Source: an uncultured Planctomycetaceae bacterium
GTDB lineage: Bacteria; Planctomycetota; Planctomycetia; Pirellulales; Pirellulaceae
Direction of reading: 5' to 3'
NCBI GenBank assembly: GCA_903921945.1
Contig: CAIXSC010000423.1
Coordinates: 1-16,316 of the forward strand
DNA: 16,316 bases
Positions within the stretch are counted from its first letter, which is position 1; every line of letters starts with the position of its first letter. Below the pieces are notes generated by a model. It was not told the origin of the DNA, searched no databases, and saw nothing but the letters and a program-made list of their open reading frames with translations. Shown here in pieces: positions 1 to 8,565 of the stretch. The translations under genes were made by a program, and so were the position numbers.

Positions 1-296
1 TCAAACTATCACATTACCTTGCGATTCTATCGGAATCGACCCGCAACTTGGACTCGGCACGCGGTCCGACCACCGATTCGCGATCGAAGCGGCATCACGC
101 GGGTAGAGGGGCAGGCGGGCAGGCCCGCGCGGCATCCGTTCGTTGTCCCCGGAAAAACGAAAACAGGCGGCGTCGGTTTGCGGGAACCGGACGCCGCCTG
201 CGCGGGAAAGATTGGGAGGAGTGGGCCCGAGCGGCTTGACGTGCCGCTGCGGGCGGTCGTGGAGGTGCGTTAGACGCGGTCGCCAACTCGCGACGT
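1..296. other. Left-edge non-coding stretch
   Basis: No convincing gene is seen here. The open frames crossing it have low-complexity Arg/Pro/His-rich translations typical of GC-rich non-coding frames, and none has a recognisable domain or ribosome binding site. The only structured element is the minus-strand terminator at 152-200. A gene that stops left of the window cannot be excluded. Confidence 0.6.
152..200 (-). terminator. Intrinsic terminator of the BBP7-like gene
   Basis: Read on the minus strand, a perfect 11-bp GC-rich stem (CAGGCGGCGTC, formed by 190-200 and 164-174) closes a loop of about 15 nt, in which a further GGTT/AACC pairing is possible. It is followed at once by a U-rich tract (TTTTCGTTTTTCC, 151-163). 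This is a classical Rho-independent terminator. It lies about 100 nt past the stop of the minus-strand gene at 297-1535, so the transcript should have a 3' UTR of roughly 100-145 nt. There is no T-run on the plus side, so it acts in one direction only. Confidence 0.85.
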
Positions 297-1535
297 TTAG
301 TATCGGGCTTCGATACGAGCCATCAGACCGTCGAACGATTGCATGCTCGACATGTCGATGAAGTTGTTGGTTCGCACGCCGTGGATCCACTCGTCGGTTT
401 GCACGGTGTTGAACCAGGCTTGGATGTTGTAGCCGGCGGTGAGCCGCCAAGTGCCGCACGCGCTTTCCCAACCGGTGCCGATTTCGAGATCGGCCATGGT
501 GACAAGCCGGCCAGCTTTCCAAGCCGTGTCGACAAGGCGGCCACCGATGACCGACGTTTGGTCGTAATCGGCTCGGAATTCACCTGGCACGAAGCTGGTG
601 TTGGCGCGGCCGTAGACCAGGAAGCCGCGCTGGGAAACCCGCTCGTATTCCAATCCCAACTTGATACCGGCGCCATAGAAGTCGAGATCGGTTTCCACGC
701 GATGGTTGTTCTGCGCGTTCGTGCTGAAAGTCGAGATGAGTTGCTGTTCGGACTGGGCGATACGCAGCCCGACCAGGTAATTGAACTTGAAGTTGCAGTC
801 GCCATCGATCAGGCCGCGGTATTCAATGTCCGCGATATTGAATCGAATGTCGTAGTGGGCGTCGGCGTCGAGTCCCGTCTCGCCGACGTTGAGGGTGTTC
901 GGGTGGACCACGAGCGAGTTGAGAACGAACGGGGCACCGGGCCGCGGGGTGAGCGTGGTCGAGTCCGTGGTACTGGCCTCGAACTGCATATAATGGACAC
1001 CGATCGACGAGCATTCGTCGAGCGTCATGCCGAAGCCAACGAAGAACCCAGGTTGATAGTCGAAGTCAGCGACACTCACCGGGGTCACTTGAACGGGAAC
1101 ACCGACCGCACTGTTCGAGCCGACCGCGTAGGCGACTTCAGAGTCCCGGGACCGTAGATACATCATGCCCGCATAGGCGTAGTATCGATGGCTCCAGCCG
1201 ACGAAGCAATCGTCGCATGGGATGCCGCAGGAGGGCCCGCAAGCGGCAGCCGGGGCGGCCGCCGGGGCGACGCAATCGGCGGTGTTGCCGTAATGAGAAA
1301 TGGGCGAATAGGTCGGCTTTTCGACAACTTGCGGGACGGTGGCGGGCGCAATCGACACGGGCGGAGCGGTCTCGGGACCGGCCTGGACGTCCGGCACCAT
1401 AAGGAACGCGTCACCCGCAGGTGTCGCGTGGATGTACGAACCTGCCGGCGCGACGGTGGTTTGCTGTGCGAAAGCGGCCGGCGTGTACCAGAGCGCGGCC
1501 AAAGCGGCGACGGCCGCGAGAAAGTCACGTTTCAT
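297..1535 (-). CDS. BBP7-like outer membrane beta-barrel protein
   Basis: A 412-residue exported protein. Residues 1-23 form a classical Sec signal peptide: KR, an Ala/Leu/Val core, and a signal peptidase I site AFA before QQ. Residues 24-98 are a Pro/Ala/Val-rich linker. Residues 99-110 hold a Cys cluster (CGPSCGIPCDDC), and about 111-412 alternate Gly and aromatic residues like a beta-barrel. The chain ends in RIEARY, and a terminal aromatic residue is the usual BAM-recognised signature of outer-membrane barrels. Layout and wording ('YYAYAGMMYLR', 'PGFFVGFG') match the planctomycete BBP7 family (PF07585), whose exact role is unknown but is assumed to be in the outer membrane. The start is set by the signal peptide and a strong ribosome binding site, AGGGGGGAG (1542-1550), 6 nt upstream. 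The gene stands alone and has its own terminator at 152-200. The family call rests on recognition, not on a search. Confidence 0.82.
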   Translation of the reverse strand: MKRDFLAAVAALAALWYTPAAFAQQTTVAPAGSYIHATPAGDAFLMVPDVQAGPETAPPVSIAPATVPQVVEKPTYSPISHYGNTADCVAPAAAPAAACGPSCGIPCDDCFVGWSHRYYAYAGMMYLRSRDSEVAYAVGSNSAVGVPVQVTPVSVADFDYQPGFFVGFGMTLDECSSIGVHYMQFEASTTDSTTLTPRPGAPFVLNSLVVHPNTLNVGETGLDADAHYDIRFNIADIEYRGLIDGDCNFKFNYLVGLRIAQSEQQLISTFSTNAQNNHRVETDLDFYGAGIKLGLEYERVSQRGFLVYGRANTSFVPGEFRADYDQTSVIGGRLVDTAWKAGRLVTMADLEIGTGWESACGTWRLTAGYNIQAWFNTVQTDEWIHGVRTNNFIDMSSMQSFDGLMARIEARY

Positions 1536-1586
1536 GGAAAACTCCCCCCTGAGATTAGGTTCCGCAAATACGCATCGACACGATTT

Positions 1587-1600
1587 TTGGTTAAAACCAA
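1587..1600. promoter_or_regulatory. Possible operator, 6-bp inverted repeat
   Basis: TTGGTT and AACCAA arms are separated by 2 bp. The site is in the AT-richest part of the gap, 51 bp upstream of the BBP7-like start codon, where a promoter and repressor site would be expected. It could be a dimeric regulator site or chance; nothing else supports it. Confidence 0.3.
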
Positions 1601-1683
1601 GACAATCGCTAATCGCGGAAAAGATTGCCTAGCTATGCCATTTTGGCCGCAGCGCCGGGGGGAATTGCCAGTCTCGCATGCCG

Positions 1684-1724
1684 ACTCGATGGGAGTTTGC
1701 TATGCGGCGCAAACTGCGTCGAGT
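1684..1724. other. Nested hairpin in intergenic region
   Basis: An outer 6-bp stem (ACTCGA 1684-1689 with TCGAGT 1719-1724) encloses a perfect 7-bp inner stem (AGTTTGC 1694-1700 with GCAAACT 1709-1715) with an 8-nt loop; the internal loop is TGGG/GCG. No T-tract follows on either strand, so it is not a simple intrinsic terminator. It could belong to a 5' leader of either divergent gene, a small RNA or a protein-binding site. Confidence 0.45.
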
Positions 1725-2122
1725 TTGACGGCTCGGGGCGACCGGTCGGAGCGTTCGATGATCGCGAAGCGAAGTCGTGAGATGTACGTTCGGATGATGC
1801 GGGCGCCTGTCGGGGAACACGCCGCGTTCATAGATTGTTGAATGTCGAGACAATTTTGTTGCGAGATTTCGCGGCCGGATTTAGCTTGCGTAGAGGTGGG
1901 AAGGCGGCAAGCGATGCGGGGGATCGTAGCGGTCGTGACGGTTGTAACGACGCGACTGGCCGTTCGGAAACTGCGAATTTGAGCCTTTAATCCGGTTATT
2001 TTCGGGCTTCCGGCTCCGCCGTGCCGATGGTGACAAGGAATCGCCGGTACTCGATTCGAGAACCCCAATACGTCCGTTACGCGCGTTTTTCCCGGTCCAG
2101 TCATTGGGAACGAAGGGTGGTT

Positions 2123-5100
2123 ATGAGCAAGGCAAGCAAGAAGTCGTATAAGTCCACGCGTGCGGCGCGTCGCGGAGCGATCGCCCGGGTTTTTGGGAGC
2201 GAACGTCTCGAGCTCCGATCGTTGATGGCGGGTGACGTCGCCAATCCTTGGCACAATGACGCATTCCCGGCCGACGTCGACGGCGATCGCGTGTTCGCTC
2301 CGCGGGATGCCCTGGTCATCATCAACGGGTTGAACTCCGGTGGCGCTCGGCAGTTGTTCAATCCGGCGGCGGTCGCCAGTTCGAGTGGCGCTGTTACGGG
2401 TGATGCGGGAAGCGGGATCGCGGCGGAGGCCGAGGCGTCCGAGTACCGCTACGACGTCACGAACGACGGCTGGATCGCTCCCTTGGACGCCTTGCGGCTG
2501 ATCAACCTGCTGAACGGCGAAGGCGAAGTCGCGAAGATGGAGTTTCGGGTCCGCGCGACCAAGCTCGACGGCTCGCCGCTGCCACTGCAAGCGGGAACGC
2601 AAAAGCCGATTGTGAATCTTGGCGAGTCGATCCTGGTGCAGATGACCGTCGAGGATGTGCGAGCGAATCCTGGTGGCGTGTCAGCGGCGTTCGCGGATTT
2701 GGCGTTTAGTCCAAACCTACAGTTCCAAACTCGCGAAACCCAGTTGTTGACGTTCAGCAATCTGCCAGGCGCGTTTTCGGGTTCGCTCAACCCAAGAACC
2801 AGTGACTCGGTCGGTGCCGTGACGCTCTCCACCAAGAATCATGGGCTGTCAGTCGGCGACAAGGTCGATTTGACGTGGTCCGGTGGCGCTCGTTCCGGGG
2901 TGGAAGTAACCGCTATCTCCTCCGTGAGCACCACGCAAGACAGGATTTCGCTTGGGGGGACCGGTGCGGTTGGCTTCCCTTTACCACCACTGAACACCGC
3001 AATCACGATGGAAAAGGCGGGCAATGCATTCACCTTGACGGTGAATCTACCCGGCCAAGCCGCCAAGACGACCGGACCGATCAGTTTTGTGAAGTCGAAT
3101 GGGGCTGCGACGCGCGCTAACATTCAAGCCGCGTTGTTGGATCCGAGCTTTGGTTTGTTCCAACCTGGGGAAATCGTCCTGGAGACCGGGCGGCCTTTGA
3201 CCGGTCGCCCCCCCGAAAACGCCAATTTCGCGGTTAAGTTCGGGGGGCGGTTCGCGGGGCTCGACATCCCCGAAATGACGGCGAATTGGCTTTCGGGCGG
3301 TACGACGTCCATTGCCGTCCGCCAATACAATTCGTGGCGCGGGACAGACCCGCTGCCGCCCGCCGCGCCAATTCTGCCGATGTCGTTGACATTCCCAACC
3401 TACGGCGACGTGATGACCGCTTCGCTGGGCGATACGCCAGCGAACGACGATTCGGTGATCACCGATCCCAATGTGCTCAATGAAGCTGGTGGCACGATCT
3501 TCGTCGGACTGGATGGCGAAGAGTACGTGGTGTTCGAAGCCCAGTTCAAGGTCCTTTCCGCTGGTGAGTTTACCGTTTCGTCGAACATCGGCGAATCAAC
3601 GCAAAGCCAGCCGGTATTCTTCGATTCCACGACCGCCACCAACGCGGAAATCACGTTTGGCAAATTGGATCTGGTCGCGGTCCGCGCCGTCGAGGCTTCG
3701 AATGACACGGCGACGGTCACCGAGGATTCACTCGCGAGCAACGTCGCCAACCGTATCAACGTAATGGCCAACGATACGTTGAATCTCGGTGGTTCAAAGC
3801 GGATCGTCAGTTTCACCAGTGGAGCCAGTGGAACGGTGACCTTGTTCACCAACAACACGGCCTCGAATCTGGCTGACGATCAACTGATTTACGCCCCGAA
3901 CGCGAACTTCGCCGGCACGGACACCTTCACCTACGTTTTCGGCGATGGTAACGGCAACACGGCCACCGCCACGGTCACGGTCACCGTTTCCCCCGTCAAT
4001 GACGGACCGGTGAACACGCTTCCGACCGGCGCCCAGTCGACCGCGGAAGACACCGTCCGAACTTTCTCGACGGCCAACAGCAACGCGTTTTCCGTCACCG
4101 ACATCGACTCGGCCAGCGGCGAGATTCAAGTGACATTCACTGCCACCAACGGGGCCTTGGGGCTCACGAATGCCGCTGGTGTGACCGCCACCGGAAACGG
4201 CGCGAGTTCAACGCCGCTCGTGCTCGTGGGCACGGTGGCGAACATCAACACGGCTCTGGGCCTCGGCCTGAATTTCACCCCGACGGCGAACTTCTCCGGA
4301 AGCGGCACGATCGTGATGGCGACCACAGACCAGGGCAATACCGGCTCCGGCGGTGCCAAAACCGACACCGACACGGTCACGGTAACGATCTCCGCTGTCA
4401 ACGACGCGCCCGTCAACACGCTGCCCGCGACGCTCGCCACCGACGAAGGCGTGGCGTTCACGATCTCCGGACTGTCCATTGCGGATGTCGACGCTGGCAC
4501 CGCCCAAGTCCGCACGACCATCTCGGTGACGGCGAACACCGGCGTCTTGCAACTGCTCACCACCAACGGCGTGACCGTAACGACGAACGGTTCGTCATCC
4601 GTGCAGGTCACGGGCACGATCACCGCGATCAACACGGCGCTTAACGGTGGAGTCCGGTTCACTCCAGCGGCTGGATTCGCAGGCGATACGTCGTTCACCA
4701 TGCTCACGACCGACCAAGGCAATACCGGTTCGGGCGGCGCGCAGACCGACTCCGACACGGCGACGCTGCAAGTTCGTCCGCTCGTTCGTCCGCGTGCCTC
4801 GGGCGATTCATTGACCGTGGCGGAGGACTCGTCGGCGGACAGCGCGTCGAATCAGTTGAATGTGCTGACGAACGACGTCGCGAATCCCGGGGCGACTTTG
4901 ATCCTCAAGTCGTTTACCCAGCCCGTGAATGGCTCGGTGTCGACCGGCACCGTAACCCGTGACGGCGACACATTGAAGTTCGCTCCGGCCGCCAACTTCG
5001 CGGGCTCGACCACTTTCACCTACACGATTAACGATTCGGCTGGCACAGGCCTTGATTCAACAGCTACGGTCACCGTCACGGTGACGCCGGTGAATGACGC

Positions 5101-6913
5101 GCCAGTTGCGGTGGCGGACTCGGTCAGCATGGTCGAGGACACCGTCGGCACGTTCACGGCCGCGACTCTGACCGCCAACGACTCGAAGGGCGGCGGCGCG
5201 GACGAAGCGGGCCAGACGCTGACGATCGTTGCCGCGACCGTGGTCAGCGGCGGCGGCACGGTTCAGGTGACAGGCGGCAACGTCGTCTACACCCCGACCG
5301 CGAACTTCGCGGGCCAAGCGACCCTGACGTACACCATTCGCGACAATGGCAAGACGAACAACGTGGATCAGTTCCTGGAGGCGACCGGCACGATCACCGT
5401 GACGGTTACCGAAGTGAACGACGCGCCGGTCGCTGGGAACGACTCTGGTTTCACCGTCGCCGAAGATGGCGGTCCGCTGGACATCCCGCTATCGACCCTG
5501 ATCTCCAACGACTCGCAGGGTGGTGGAACCGACGAAGCGGGGCAGACGCTGACGGTCACTGGTGTAACCGGCGTGACATCGAACGCCGGCACGGTGTCGA
5601 TCAACGGCGGCAACGTCCGCTACTCGCCGACGGCCGACTACAACGGCACCTTTGTTTTCACGTACGTCGTCACGGACAACGGAACGACCAACGGTAACGC
5701 CGATCCCAAGACGGCAACCGGGACCGTCACCGTCACCGTTACGGAAGTGAACGACGCGCCGACCGCAACCAACGATACCGTCATCGGAGTTCTGGCAACT
5801 CCCTCGACGTACCGCTCGGTTCAACTGACCGCGAACGATCTTCGCGGGCCGGCCAATGAAGTCGGACAGTCGCTCAAGGTTACCGCTGTGTCTCCGACCA
5901 GTGCCAACGGTGCCACCGTCTCCGTCGATGCCAATGGGGTCGTGACCTACACCCCGCAGGCAGGCGCGGCGACCGGCACCTCCGATACGTTCACCTACAC
6001 GGTCACCGATAACGGCACAACGAACACGAATCCGGATCCAAAATCGGCGACCGGCCAAGTGACGGTGAACATTGTGAATTTCATTCCGATGACCGTGTCC
6101 GGATTCGTCTACCTGGATTTTGACAATGACGGGGCCAAAGACGCCGGTGAAGTTGGAATGGGGCACATCGACGTCACTTTGACGGGAACGGACTTCGCCG
6201 GCGTGGCGATTACTCCGCAAACCATCATCACGAATCGGGAAGGTTTCTACGAGTTCACCAACCTGGCTCCTGGCGACTACGCGATTACCCAGGGACAGGC
6301 ATCCAATGCGGTGGACGGGAAAGAGACCGCCGGTTCGACGCGGGTATCGTCGACCACGAACGACCGGTTCTCGATGAACATCAGCCTCAATGACAACGTT
6401 CAATTGCAGGACGCGACCTTCGCGAACAACAATTTCGCGGAACGCGGCCTCTCCTCGAACTACCTGTCGATCCACCTGCTCGTTGTCCCGGGCGTGCCTG
6501 GTGTTCCCGGCGCGACGCCACTGCCGGAGGGTTTGCTGTTCTCCTTCAATGACAGCAACGCCACGACGCTGGACTGGTACGCGATCCAGGACGGCTGGAC
6601 CGGTGTCAATTACTCGGGGATCACGCTCTCCGCTGATCGAATGTCGGCGAATGTGCGGGTGCTGAACGCTCAGGGACAGACCGTCGAAACCACCGCGACG
6701 GTCGCCTCTGGACGTCTTCGCATCCAACAGGATTCCGCCGGTCGAGCGGTCGCTTACATCATCGGATCGTATGGCGACTTCAACTGGACAGCGGCCGCCC
6801 AGTCGGGTGGCGATGGCGAAGGCGAGGGGGAAGCCGCATGGTCGGCGGAGGCTGTGAGCGACTCCGAGTACGCGGCGGCGATCGACGCGGCTCTCGGCGA
6901 AGTTTGGAGCTAA
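2123..6913 (+). CDS. Giant dockerin / Ig-like repeat / SdrD-B surface protein
   Basis: About 1596 residues from the ATG at 2123, preceded by an AAGGG-type ribosome binding site. An in-frame ATG at 2021 has no such site and would place 34 atypical residues before the usual start. Order: a basic N-tail (1-26, many K/R) with a degenerate LEPR-xLL motif, RLELRSLMAGD (28-38), seen at the start of many planctomycete exported proteins; dockerin-like Ca-binding repeats at 41-71 (DVDGD...PRDALVIINGLN) and 108-132 (DVTNDG...PLDALRLINLLNG); a beta-rich, cohesin-like region (about 139-520); seven Ig/cadherin-like repeats (about 523-1319), most ending in VNDxP; an SdrD-B-like domain (1325 to about 1410, YLDFDNDGAKDAGE); an unrecognised C-terminal domain; and an acidic tail. 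No C-terminal anchor (LPxTG, PEP-CTERM) is seen. Repeats 2-3 and repeats 5-7 form two sequence subtypes, suggesting internal duplication. Likely an adhesive or structural surface protein; its partner is unknown. Confidence 0.88.
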   Translation: MSKASKKSYKSTRAARRGAIARVFGSERLELRSLMAGDVANPWHNDAFPADVDGDRVFAPRDALVIINGLNSGGARQLFNPAAVASSSGAVTGDAGSGIAAEAEASEYRYDVTNDGWIAPLDALRLINLLNGEGEVAKMEFRVRATKLDGSPLPLQAGTQKPIVNLGESILVQMTVEDVRANPGGVSAAFADLAFSPNLQFQTRETQLLTFSNLPGAFSGSLNPRTSDSVGAVTLSTKNHGLSVGDKVDLTWSGGARSGVEVTAISSVSTTQDRISLGGTGAVGFPLPPLNTAITMEKAGNAFTLTVNLPGQAAKTTGPISFVKSNGAATRANIQAALLDPSFGLFQPGEIVLETGRPLTGRPPENANFAVKFGGRFAGLDIPEMTANWLSGGTTSIAVRQYNSWRGTDPLPPAAPILPMSLTFPTYGDVMTASLGDTPANDDSVITDPNVLNEAGGTIFVGLDGEEYVVFEAQFKVLSAGEFTVSSNIGESTQSQPVFFDSTTATNAEITFGKLDLVAVRAVEASNDTATVTEDSLASNVANRINVMANDTLNLGGSKRIVSFTSGASGTVTLFTNNTASNLADDQLIYAPNANFAGTDTFTYVFGDGNGNTATATVTVTVSPVNDGPVNTLPTGAQSTAEDTVRTFSTANSNAFSVTDIDSASGEIQVTFTATNGALGLTNAAGVTATGNGASSTPLVLVGTVANINTALGLGLNFTPTANFSGSGTIVMATTDQGNTGSGGAKTDTDTVTVTISAVNDAPVNTLPATLATDEGVAFTISGLSIADVDAGTAQVRTTISVTANTGVLQLLTTNGVTVTTNGSSSVQVTGTITAINTALNGGVRFTPAAGFAGDTSFTMLTTDQGNTGSGGAQTDSDTATLQVRPLVRPRASGDSLTVAEDSSADSASNQLNVLTNDVANPGATLILKSFTQPVNGSVSTGTVTRDGDTLKFAPAANFAGSTTFTYTINDSAGTGLDSTATVTVTVTPVNDAPVAVADSVSMVEDTVGTFTAATLTANDSKGGGADEAGQTLTIVAATVVSGGGTVQVTGGNVVYTPTANFAGQATLTYTIRDNGKTNNVDQFLEATGTITVTVTEVNDAPVAGNDSGFTVAEDGGPLDIPLSTLISNDSQGGGTDEAGQTLTVTGVTGVTSNAGTVSINGGNVRYSPTADYNGTFVFTYVVTDNGTTNGNADPKTATGTVTVTVTEVNDAPTATNDTVIGVLATPSTYRSVQLTANDLRGPANEVGQSLKVTAVSPTSANGATVSVDANGVVTYTPQAGAATGTSDTFTYTVTDNGTTNTNPDPKSATGQVTVNIVNFIPMTVSGFVYLDFDNDGAKDAGEVGMGHIDVTLTGTDFAGVAITPQTIITNREGFYEFTNLAPGDYAITQGQASNAVDGKETAGSTRVSSTTNDRFSMNISLNDNVQLQDATFANNNFAERGLSSNYLSIHLLVVPGVPGVPGATPLPEGLLFSFNDSNATTLDWYAIQDGWTGVNYSGITLSADRMSANVRVLNAQGQTVETTATVASGRLRIQQDSAGRAVAYIIGSYGDFNWTAAAQSGGDGEGEGEAAWSAEAVSDSEYAAAIDAALGEVWS
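3689..6079 (+). repeat. Seven tandem Ig/cadherin-like protein repeats
   Basis: Protein repeats of about 103-134 residues lie inside the surface-protein gene. Boundary motifs VNDxP fall near residues 625, 759, 990, 1098 and 1209. The boundary near 880 has changed to VRPLVRP, and that near 1318 to VNFIP. Typical internal signals are 'EDT/EDS' near the start, 'YTPTANFAG' and 'TFTYT' in the middle, and 'TVTVTV' before the boundary. Repeats 2 and 3 share TTDQGNTGSGGA. Repeats 5-7 share an N-D-x-x-GG-x-x-DEAGQTLT-like insert (degenerate in 7), and 6-7 share TDNGTTN. The type matches Ig-like/cadherin-like tandem repeats (PF17963/PF17892). Confidence 0.85.
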
Positions 6914-6970
6914 ACGGCCGGCGCGGGAACGGCATCGCGGACCCATTGCCATAGCCATCTCGGCGCGGAC

Positions 6971-7006
6971 TTGGGTCCGTCGGTGACGTTGGGTCCGTGA
7001 GTGACG
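6971..7006 (+). repeat. 18-bp direct tandem repeat, two copies
   Basis: TTGGGTCCGTCGGTGACG (6971-6988) is followed directly by TTGGGTCCGTGAGTGACG (6989-7006), 16 of 18 identical. It lies 57 bp past the stop of the surface-protein gene and 139 bp before the next start. No promoter or terminator function is evident. It may be a slippage product or a paired binding site. Confidence 0.6.
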
Positions 7007-7145
7007 CCGCCGTGACTCCCCATGCCTCAAGGCCGGGGAATCACGGTAAACTTCCGGCCGTCGCGGTTTGCGGCGGCTCGGAAGATCGACGGTCCTGTGG
7101 TGGGCCGCCCGAGTTGTCTGCGGACCGTTCGGGGTACCGCTCGCC

Positions 7146-8405
7146 ATGCTCACCGCCGCCCTCGTCAATCATCTTCGCCACTTGTTTCCGGCCTTGGCGA
7201 AGCTCGTGAATGGCCAACCCGCCGTCTATCTTGACGGGCCGGCCGGCACGCAAGTCCCCCGGGCCGTGATCGACGCGATCACCCACTGCCTATCGACTTG
7301 CAACGCCAACCATGGCGGCCTGTTCGCCACCAGTCGGGAAGGCGACGCGTTGCTCGATCAAGCGCATCAAGCGCTCGCCGATTTCGTGGGAGCCGAAGAT
7401 CCGGGCGAAATCGCGTTCGGCGCCAATATGACATCGCTGACATTCGCGCTATCCCGGGCGTTGGCGCGAACTTGGTCGCCAGGTGACGAAGTGCTCGTCA
7501 CGCGACTCGATCATGACGCCAACTTCACTCCCTGGGCACTGGCCGCCCGCGACGCCGGCGCGACGCTGCGGGTGGTCGATATTCGCCGTGAAGACGGCAC
7601 GTTGGACCTTGACGATCTCAAAGCGAAGCTCAGCCACCGCACGAAGTTGGTGGCGGTGGGCGTCGCGTCAAATAGCTTGGGGACGGTCAACCCGGTGGCG
7701 CAAATCGCCCGATGGGCGCATGACGTGAACGCCTTGGTCTTCTTGGACGACGTCCACGCGGCCCCGCACCGGCTGACCGACGTCCAGGCGTGGGACTGCG
7801 ATTTCCTGGCGTGCTCGGCTTACAAATTCTTCGGGCCGCATGTCGGAGTCTTGTGGGGGCGCCGCCGTTTGCTCGAGTCCTTGGAGGCTTACAAGGTTCG
7901 TCCCGCTCCGAACGATTTGCCCGGCAAATGGATGACCGGGACGCAGAATCACGCCTGCGTCATCGGGACGCTCGCCGCCGTCGATTATCTCGCCGATATC
8001 GGCCGCATTGTCGGCAACCAGCCCGGCGCGACCCGCCGAACGGCTCTCGAATCGGCTTTTGCCGCGATCAGCGCGCACGAACGAACGCTGGCGGAACGTT
8101 TGCTTTCCGGACTGGCGAACCTGCCGAAGATCACCGTCTACGGCATTACCGATCCGCGACGGTTGGACGAACGCGTGGCCACCTTCTCGTTCACCCATGC
8201 CGAGCAATCGGCCGCCGATGTCGCGCGGACCCTCGGCGAACATGGCGTCTTCGCGTGGCACGGCAACTACTACGCCTTGAATCTCAGCGAGTCACTCCAG
8301 CGCGAGCCCCAGGGGATGGTCCGGGTTGGCATGGTTCACTATAACACCGCGTCCGAGGTGGATCGGTTGCTGGAGACCCTTCGGGTTCATTGCGGGGCCG
8401 GTTGA
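7146..8405 (+). CDS. Cysteine desulfurase-like PLP enzyme (aminotransferase class V)
   Basis: A 419-residue cytoplasmic fold-type I PLP protein. The start is the ATG at 7146, just before MLTAALVNHLRHLFPAL; a TTG at 7068 in the same frame would add 26 unlikely residues. The PLP lysine is K227 in SAYKFFGPHVG, and the cofactor-ring Asp with its following His is D202-V-H204 in DDVHAAPH. The N-terminal YLDGPAGTQVP and NANHGG match the class V family (PF00266). Length and the C-terminal wording (HGNYYALNL, VRVGMVHYNT) fit the 'cysteine desulfurase-like, SufS subfamily' group (TIGR01976). The loop that holds the sulfur-accepting Cys in SufS/IscS here reads FAWHGNYYAL with no Cys, so classical desulfurase activity is doubtful; a lyase, epimerase or other PLP reaction is possible. 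It lies upstream of a DUF971 gene on the same strand, 160 bp away, and is probably co-transcribed with it. Confidence 0.88.
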   Translation: MLTAALVNHLRHLFPALAKLVNGQPAVYLDGPAGTQVPRAVIDAITHCLSTCNANHGGLFATSREGDALLDQAHQALADFVGAEDPGEIAFGANMTSLTFALSRALARTWSPGDEVLVTRLDHDANFTPWALAARDAGATLRVVDIRREDGTLDLDDLKAKLSHRTKLVAVGVASNSLGTVNPVAQIARWAHDVNALVFLDDVHAAPHRLTDVQAWDCDFLACSAYKFFGPHVGVLWGRRRLLESLEAYKVRPAPNDLPGKWMTGTQNHACVIGTLAAVDYLADIGRIVGNQPGATRRTALESAFAAISAHERTLAERLLSGLANLPKITVYGITDPRRLDERVATFSFTHAEQSAADVARTLGEHGVFAWHGNYYALNLSESLQREPQGMVRVGMVHYNTASEVDRLLETLRVHCGAG

Positions 8406-8410
8406 TCGCC

Positions 8411-8485
8411 GGGCCAGTGGGTTGCGGGCCAGTGGGTTGCGGGCCAGTTGGTTGCGGGCCAGTTGGTTGCGGGCCAGTTGGTTGC
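8411..8485 (+). repeat. 15-bp minisatellite, five copies
   Basis: Five perfect-length units are abutted: GGGCCAGTGGGTTGC twice (8411-8440), then GGGCCAGTTGGTTGC three times (8441-8485), with a decayed unit after (GGGGCAGCAACGCGG). The array starts 6 bp past the stop of the PLP-enzyme gene. The end of that gene (TTGCGGGGCCGGTTGA) resembles a diverged unit, so the array may have grown from the gene's 3' end. It lies between two probable operon members and would be within the shared transcript. Confidence 0.9.
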
Positions 8486-8565
8486 GGGGCAGCAACGCGG
8501 GTTCGCTCGCGAGCTTCGCCAATGAGTAACCGTGTTTGCGGCGTTGAGCCGGAGGTAGTGTCCGA

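Larger units (their letters stand above)
1536..2122. other. 587-bp divergent intergenic region
   Basis: This region lies between the minus-strand BBP7-like gene and the plus-strand Ig-repeat gene, so it must hold both promoters. I see no credible gene: the short frames here have no domain and no ribosome binding site. A 14-bp inverted repeat, TTGGTTAAAACCAA (1587-1600), about 50 nt upstream of the BBP7-like start, could be an operator. A nested hairpin lies at 1684-1724. No -35/-10 pair stands out strongly enough to call a promoter. Confidence 0.6.

Noticed and set aside
339..1157. 272-residue plus-strand frame antisense to the BBP7-like gene
   Set aside because: No signal peptide, domain or start signals, whereas the minus-strand frame has all of them.
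2021..2122. Upstream ATG giving 34 more residues on the surface protein
   Set aside because: There is no ribosome binding site at 2021, and the basic tail plus LEPR-like motif fits planctomycete starts when begun at 2123.
7031..7059. GGCCGG...CCGGCC hairpin as terminator of the surface-protein gene
   Set aside because: Only 6 bp with a 17-nt loop and no T-run; common by chance in this base composition.
5489..7168. 559-residue open frame antisense to the surface-protein gene
   Set aside because: Arg-rich, no motif, no ribosome binding site, and it overlaps the strongly supported Ig-like repeats.
8411..8485. CRISPR array
   Set aside because: The units are 15 bp and directly abutted, with no unique spacers and no cas genes nearby.
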